Below are positions 5,822 to 7,261 of a stretch of 7,261 nt of DNA, in pieces. The stretch spans positions 1-7,261 of the forward strand of contig JBOGEB010000206.1 of NCBI GenBank assembly GCA_050743125.1, read 5' to 3'. The stretch comes from JBOGEB01 sp050743125. Lineage in GTDB: Bacteria > Actinomycetota > Nitriliruptoria > Euzebyales > Egibacteraceae. Position numbers and translations under genes: made by a program. A model generated the notes under the pieces. It saw only the letters and a program-made list of their open reading frames with translations, did no database searches and was not told the origin of the DNA. The stretch's first letter is position 1. Each line of letters opens with the position of its first letter.

Positions 5822-5933
5822 CCCTCACAGCCATCGGGGGCGTCCCCCCGGACCCCCTCACAGCCATCGGGGGCGTCCCCAGGGTCCCCTCTGGAACCCC
5901 AGAGGGGACCCTGGTTCCGGACCCCTCACAGCC
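5822..5933. repeat. Short tandem repeat, third copy split off by a hairpin
   Basis: A 26-bp block (CCCTCACAGCCATCG then GGGGCGTCCCC) occurs at 5822-5847 and again at 5855-5880, a 33-bp period. A third partial copy, CCCTCACAGCC, is at 5923-5933. Copies two and three are each preceded by CCGGAC. After the first copy the sequence goes from GTCCCC directly to CCGGAC; after the second, a perfect hairpin sits in between. Each full copy also holds a GGGGG-CGT-CCCC mini-hairpin. Confidence 0.85.
5879..5914. terminator. 16-bp perfect hairpin downstream of the membrane protein gene
   Basis: CCAGGGTCCCCTCTGG (5879-5894) and CCAGAGGGGACCCTGG (5899-5914) are exact reverse complements around an AACC loop. 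It lies 43 bases after the stop of the minus-strand gene ending at 5957 and could terminate it. No T-run follows on either strand, so another role, or a mobile palindrome, is equally possible. Confidence 0.55.
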
Positions 5934-5934
5934 G

Positions 5935-5960
5935 ACGGAACTTTCCGCTTGGACCACTAG
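5935..5960 (-). promoter_or_regulatory. Second copy of the 26-bp motif
   Basis: On the minus strand it begins CTAGTGG and ends CGGAAAGTTCCGT, matching the copy at 2992-3017 in 20 of 26 positions. The TAG in its first bases is the stop codon of the gene at 5957. A weaker resemblance (CCCAAGGGGAAGTTT) occurs on the plus strand at 5639-5653, just upstream of the pckA start. Confidence 0.5.
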
Positions 5961-6676
5961 CGACCTTGAAGCACCCAGACCTTGGCCCGCCGGTCCCAGG
6001 TGTAGACGTCCTTCGGCGGCCGGGGCCACGCTGCGCAGGTGGCGACGATCGTGCCCACGCCGACCTCGGCACCGTTCACGCCGAACGTGTTCCGACCGTC
6101 CGCGCACCCGCCCCGGGCGACCTGCGGGGCGTACGTGGCGCCGTCCCAGCCCCAGATCGACACGCTCGTCCCCGGTGACGCCCGCTGGGTGACGATGATC
6201 TCGGGCACCATGTCACGGGTTGCGTCGCGGATCTGGAGGCCGATGATCTCGGCCGCAGGTCCGCCGTGGCCCGTCCCGACGATGTGGTACCTATGGCCGT
6301 CCCAGGCGGCGACGTCCATTCGCACGACCCCGCCCGCGACCGACGCGAACACGATCTCCCGCCTGCCGTCGGCGTTCGCGTTGGCGGCCAGCGTGCGCTT
6401 GGCGGTCGCCCCCGGTGGCTGGTAGGACGCAGCGAACTCGGCGGCCTCGGCTCCAGTGGGCTCCCGAGGGCTGGGCGGCGGCCCGGGCTGGGCGGCGGCC
6501 GGCGGGGCGGCGGGCTCAGGCGAGGAAGGCACCGTGGCCGCCGACCCCCCGGCGCGCCCCGCTGTCAGGAGCGCGACCGCGACGGTGACGGCAAGCAGCA
6601 GCCCCACTCCGATCCCGACGGCCGGCACCCAGTCAGACGGCGCGGCGTGCTTAGGTCGGTACACCGGCTTACGCAC
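5957..6676 (-). CDS. Membrane-anchored protein with FG-GAP-like extracytoplasmic domain
   Basis: Function unknown. GTG 6676 is chosen because a G-rich ribosome site (AGGGGGG, 6682-6688) precedes it by 5 bases; the frame stays open to 7042 only because it runs through the MBL-fold remnant. Product is 239 aa. Residues 1-16 are basic and cytoplasmic, about 17-39 are one hydrophobic segment (PAVGIGVGLLLAVTVAVALL), and 45-75 are a Pro/Ala-rich linker, so the rest should lie outside the membrane. The outer domain has NANADGRREIVFASV, WDGHRYHIVG, DMVPEIIVTQ and WGWDGATYAPQ, resembling FG-GAP/VCBS-type beta-propeller blades; two are probably too few for a full propeller. Cys191 and Cys214 could form a disulfide. 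No lipobox cysteine is seen. It lies upstream of pckA on the same strand, separated by 336 bp with hairpins. Confidence 0.75.
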   Translation of the reverse strand: MRKPVYRPKHAAPSDWVPAVGIGVGLLLAVTVAVALLTAGRAGGSAATVPSSPEPAAPPAAAQPGPPPSPREPTGAEAAEFAASYQPPGATAKRTLAANANADGRREIVFASVAGGVVRMDVAAWDGHRYHIVGTGHGGPAAEIIGLQIRDATRDMVPEIIVTQRASPGTSVSIWGWDGATYAPQVARGGCADGRNTFGVNGAEVGVGTIVATCAAWPRPPKDVYTWDRRAKVWVLQGR

Positions 6677-6689
6677 GATAGCCCCCCTC

Positions 6690-7045
6690 GTGACACGATT
6701 CGGCGCTCGGCCACGAGCTTGTCGAGGTGCGCCAGGACGTTCCTGTCGGAGCACTCGATCAACGTCGGCGTACGCACGCGCGACGATCTGTGCTGGTGTG
6801 TGGTCGCCGACGGCCAGCGCGGCGAGGATCTGCGCCTCGCGTTCCTGGCGGTACGCGAGGTACGCCGCAACCACTCCGCTGGATCGTCGACCACCGGTCC
6901 GTGGCCAGGGTAGAGCACGCGGGCTCCGAGCCCGCCCAGCCGCCGCAAGGACGCGAGGCAGTCGGCCATGTCCCCTCGGGCCACGCCACGAGGGCTGTAC
7001 CCCGGCCGAGCGCATGGCCCTTAGGCGACCCCGGAGAAGCACGGT
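6690..7045 (-). pseudogene. MBL-fold metallo-hydrolase remnant, N-terminus lost and frame-shifted
   Basis: Pieces of the C-terminal part of a beta-lactamase-fold hydrolase (LACTB2-like type) appear in order in different minus-strand frames. HALGRGTALVAWPEG is followed, after a shift in a four-G run (6972-6975), by GDMADCLASLRRLGGLGARV and LYPGHGPVVDDPAEW. After a shift near 6863 comes YLAYRQEREAQILAALAVGD and TPAQIVARAYADV; after another near 6762-6766 comes LIECSDRNVLAHLDKL and VAERRIVSRGG. YPGHGP is the family's late metal-ligand histidine motif, and the final part is its usual winged-helix-like tail. The metal-binding HxHxDH region and all earlier sequence are absent. A possible CFSG piece (7041-7030) ends at a TAA. 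High GC leaves the broken frames open. Sequencing error is less likely, since neighbours are intact. Confidence 0.75.
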
Positions 7046-7052
7046 GACGAGC

Positions 7053-7098
7053 CAAACTGGAGTTTGTGTCCGGATAGTGGAACGAATCCTCCAGTTTG
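7053..7098. repeat. 10-bp inverted repeat between two broken genes
   Basis: CAAACTGGAG (7053-7062) is repeated inverted as CTCCAGTTTG (7089-7098), with 26 bases between. The left arm is itself half of the palindrome CAAACT-GG-AGTTTG (7053-7066). The spacer contains TGTCC-N7-GGAAC, loosely like an IclR-family operator. It may be an operator or a mobile-element scar. Confidence 0.6.
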
Positions 7099-7143
7099 CC
7101 AGCGCACAGGCTCGACCGATGAACGACGGTGTGAAACGCCGGC

Positions 7144-7261
7144 GTGGGCCACGGTGTCTACGTCGGCTGCGGGAACGGTCGGAACTACGTGCCGATGACC
7201 GCTGCGGGCCTGGACCTGATCGGCCTGGACATCTCGGCGACGGCGGTCCGTCAGCTGGCAG
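7144..7261 (+). CDS. Class I SAM-dependent methyltransferase, partial, probably 5'-damaged
   Basis: The frame runs off the right edge. It encodes GVYVGCGNGRNYVPM, the glycine-rich SAM-binding loop (motif I), then AAGLDLIGLDISATAVRQLA, the second strand with its acidic residue (LDIS) and next helix. The fold is clear; the substrate is not. An in-frame TGA at 7132-7134 limits the start to GTG 7144, which leaves only a few residues before motif I where relatives have about 30. A neighbouring frame gives MNDGVKR from ATG 7119; joining it needs one base near 7137-7140 and would read MNDGVKRAGVGHGVYVGCG, a natural N-terminus. A one-base deletion is therefore likely. It is divergent from the broken MBL-fold gene. 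Confidence 0.6.
   Translation, partial: MGHGVYVGCGNGRNYVPMTAAGLDLIGLDISATAVRQLA

Overview
The window is high-GC DNA. Gene content and style suggest a high-GC actinobacterium, perhaps in or near Thermoleophilia/Solirubrobacterales: a SigK-type ECF sigma factor, an ATP-type PEP carboxykinase, GTG starts behind AGGAGG-like sites, and TAxGAT -10 boxes. That placement is inference from style; no marker gene is present.

Layout, left to right. Bases 1-309 are 3.4 near-identical copies of a 91-bp tandem repeat, continuing off the left edge. A minus-strand alpha/beta hydrolase (223-1185) runs its 3' end into this array and takes its stop codon from it. A short divergent region leads to a 52-codon hypothetical plus-strand ORF (1360-1518). 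Bases 1519-2254 hold no convincing gene. A plus-strand coiled-coil/basic-linker/HTH-like protein (2255-2818) has a good sigma-70-like promoter and is followed by two strong hairpins. Next come a long leader and an ECF sigma factor of SigK type (3186-3821) with no anti-sigma gene beside it. A 196-bp element with inverted-repeat ends separates it from the convergent pckA gene (4076-5620, minus). Upstream of pckA is about 340 bp packed with palindromes, a 33-bp repeat and a 16-bp perfect hairpin. Then follow a membrane-anchored, FG-GAP-like secreted protein (5957-6676, minus), the frame-shifted remains of an MBL-fold hydrolase (about 6690-7045, minus), an inverted repeat, and a class I SAM methyltransferase fragment cut by the right edge.

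Functionally the window is a patchwork, not one operon. The clearest metabolic gene is pckA (oxaloacetate to PEP, gluconeogenesis); the clearest regulators are the SigK-like factor and the HTH protein. I found no complete novel multi-gene system. The most unusual content is non-coding: the 91-bp array that ends a gene and offers a stop in every frame, an element with inverted ends between convergent genes, a 26-bp motif shared by two distant intergenic sites, and a hairpin apparently inserted into a small tandem repeat upstream of pckA. The right end looks like decaying DNA.
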